Below are positions 6,884 through 7,542 of a stretch of 7,542 nucleotides of DNA, in pieces. The stretch is from Rhizobium sp. Q54 (GTDB lineage: Bacteria > Pseudomonadota > Alphaproteobacteria > Rhizobiales > Beijerinckiaceae). The translations under genes and the position numbers were made by a program. Location of the stretch: the NCBI GenBank assembly GCA_945903655.1, contig CAMDOY010000167.1, positions 1 through 7,542 of the forward strand, read 5' to 3'. The notes beneath the pieces are model-generated. The model worked only from the letters and a program-made list of their open reading frames with translations, searched no databases and was not told where the DNA came from. Each line of letters opens with the position of its first letter. Position 1 is the first letter of the stretch.

Positions 6884-7542
6884 GCGGGCAGGATCCGCGC
6901 CGCCTCGGGCGCAAAACTCAGGCGAACGGAGGCGCCGCGCTCAGGGATGAGGGCGGCCTCGGCGCCGAAGCGGGCCACGCGCACCAGTGGGCCGTTGTGG
7001 AGTTGCACACGCGCCACCTGTGTGTCGCCGCGATAGGCCCTGTCGAGCACCACGCCCGGCAGTCCCTCGTCATGCATCAGCTGAAGCAACATGCGCTCGG
7101 GCCGCACCGCCAGCGTGACGCTTTCGCCCACAGCGCCGGCGCCTGCGACGGGCGTCAAGGAGCCCAGCCCGTTCAGGCGCACAAAGCTCTGTCCGCCCTC
7201 GACACGCTCGATCACGCCCTCGAACAGGTTCACCTCGCCGATGAAGCCCGCGACGAAGCGGGAGGCGGGCTCCTCATAGATGGCGCGGGGGGCGCCCAGT
7301 TGTTCGATGCGCCCTGCCCGCATGACCGCGATGCGATGGGCCATGACCATGGCCTCATCCTGATCGTGGGTCACGAGCATGAAACCCGTGCCCAATTCCC
7401 GTTGCAGGCGCATGAGTTCGAATTGGGTTTCTTCACGCAGCTTGCGGTCCAGCGCCGCCAGCGGCTCGTCCAGCAGCAGAAGGCGCGGCTTGCGGGCGAG
7501 CGCGCGGGCCAACGCCACCCGCTGCCGCTGGCCGCCCGAGAG
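6880..7542 (-). CDS. potG: Polyamine ABC transporter ATPase, PotG/PotA-like, N-terminal part missing
   Basis: ATP-hydrolysing subunit of the importer, located on the cytoplasmic face and acting as a dimer under the two permeases. The frame is open to the right edge of the window. The 220 visible residues compare with about 370-380 in the family, so Walker A and the Q-loop lie outside. The visible part begins exactly at the ABC signature LSGGQRQR (1-8), then Walker B LLLLDEP (21-27), D-loop ALD (30-32) and switch histidine in VTHDQDEAM (H59). FIGEVNLFEGVIE (100-112) and a TOBE domain follow, with AVRPERMLL (145-153) and AYRGDTQVARVQLHNG (169-184), as in PotG/PotA. All key residues in view are intact. 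The gene's TGA overlaps the ATG of the permease gene (ATGA). The call as a polyamine-type ATPase comes from both its own sequence and its permease neighbours; PotG versus PotA is favoured by the PotH/PotI pairing. Confidence 0.92.
   Translation of the reverse strand, partial: LSGGQRQRVALARALARKPRLLLLDEPLAALDRKLREETQFELMRLQRELGTGFMLVTHDQDEAMVMAHRIAVMRAGRIEQLGAPRAIYEEPASRFVAGFIGEVNLFEGVIERVEGGQSFVRLNGLGSLTPVAGAGAVGESVTLAVRPERMLLQLMHDEGLPGVVLDRAYRGDTQVARVQLHNGPLVRVARFGAEAALIPERGASVRLSFAPEAARILPA

Noticed and set aside
6880..7518. GTG at 7518 as the start of the ATPase gene
   Set aside because: The frame continues to 7542 and encodes the LSGGQ signature there; the codon is internal and the true start lies outside the window.

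Overview
The window reads as ordinary chromosomal DNA of a GC-rich Gram-negative bacterium, most likely an alphaproteobacterium of the Hyphomicrobiales (Rhizobiales) type. The basis is strong G/C preference at third codon positions, an RND pump and an AsmA-family protein (both imply an outer membrane), and protein sequences close in style to that group. The genus cannot be named from the sequence. No RNA gene, insertion sequence, CRISPR array or phage gene was seen, and base and codon use look even throughout.

Left part (1-2585, + strand): the last 860 codons of an RND-family (HAE1, MdtB/MdtC-like) drug efflux permease whose 5' end lies outside the window. A GC-rich hairpin follows it and is shared with a convergent small gene (2650-3051, - strand) that encodes a 133-residue protein of unknown function.

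Middle (3052-3348): a non-coding divergent intergenic region of about 300 bases holding the 5' signals of the small gene and of the next gene. That gene (3349-5202, + strand) encodes a 617-residue AsmA-family protein anchored in the inner membrane and facing the periplasm.

Right part (5199-7542, - strand): the distal end of a polyamine-type ABC importer operon in the order potG (ATPase, 5' part missing), potH (permease), potI (permease). Both junctions are 4-base ATGA overlaps, so the three proteins are probably made in matched amounts for one complex: two permeases form the channel and the ATPase drives it. The periplasmic binding protein and the operon promoter should lie beyond the right edge. 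The last gene, potI, runs tail to tail into the AsmA gene, and the two stop codons overlap by 4 bases.

I found no convincing undescribed system. The points most worth a second look are the uncharacterised 133-residue protein, the overlapping convergent stops with no room for a terminator, a Gly/Ala-repeat insert in the efflux pump, and weak sequence structure in the divergent intergenic region.
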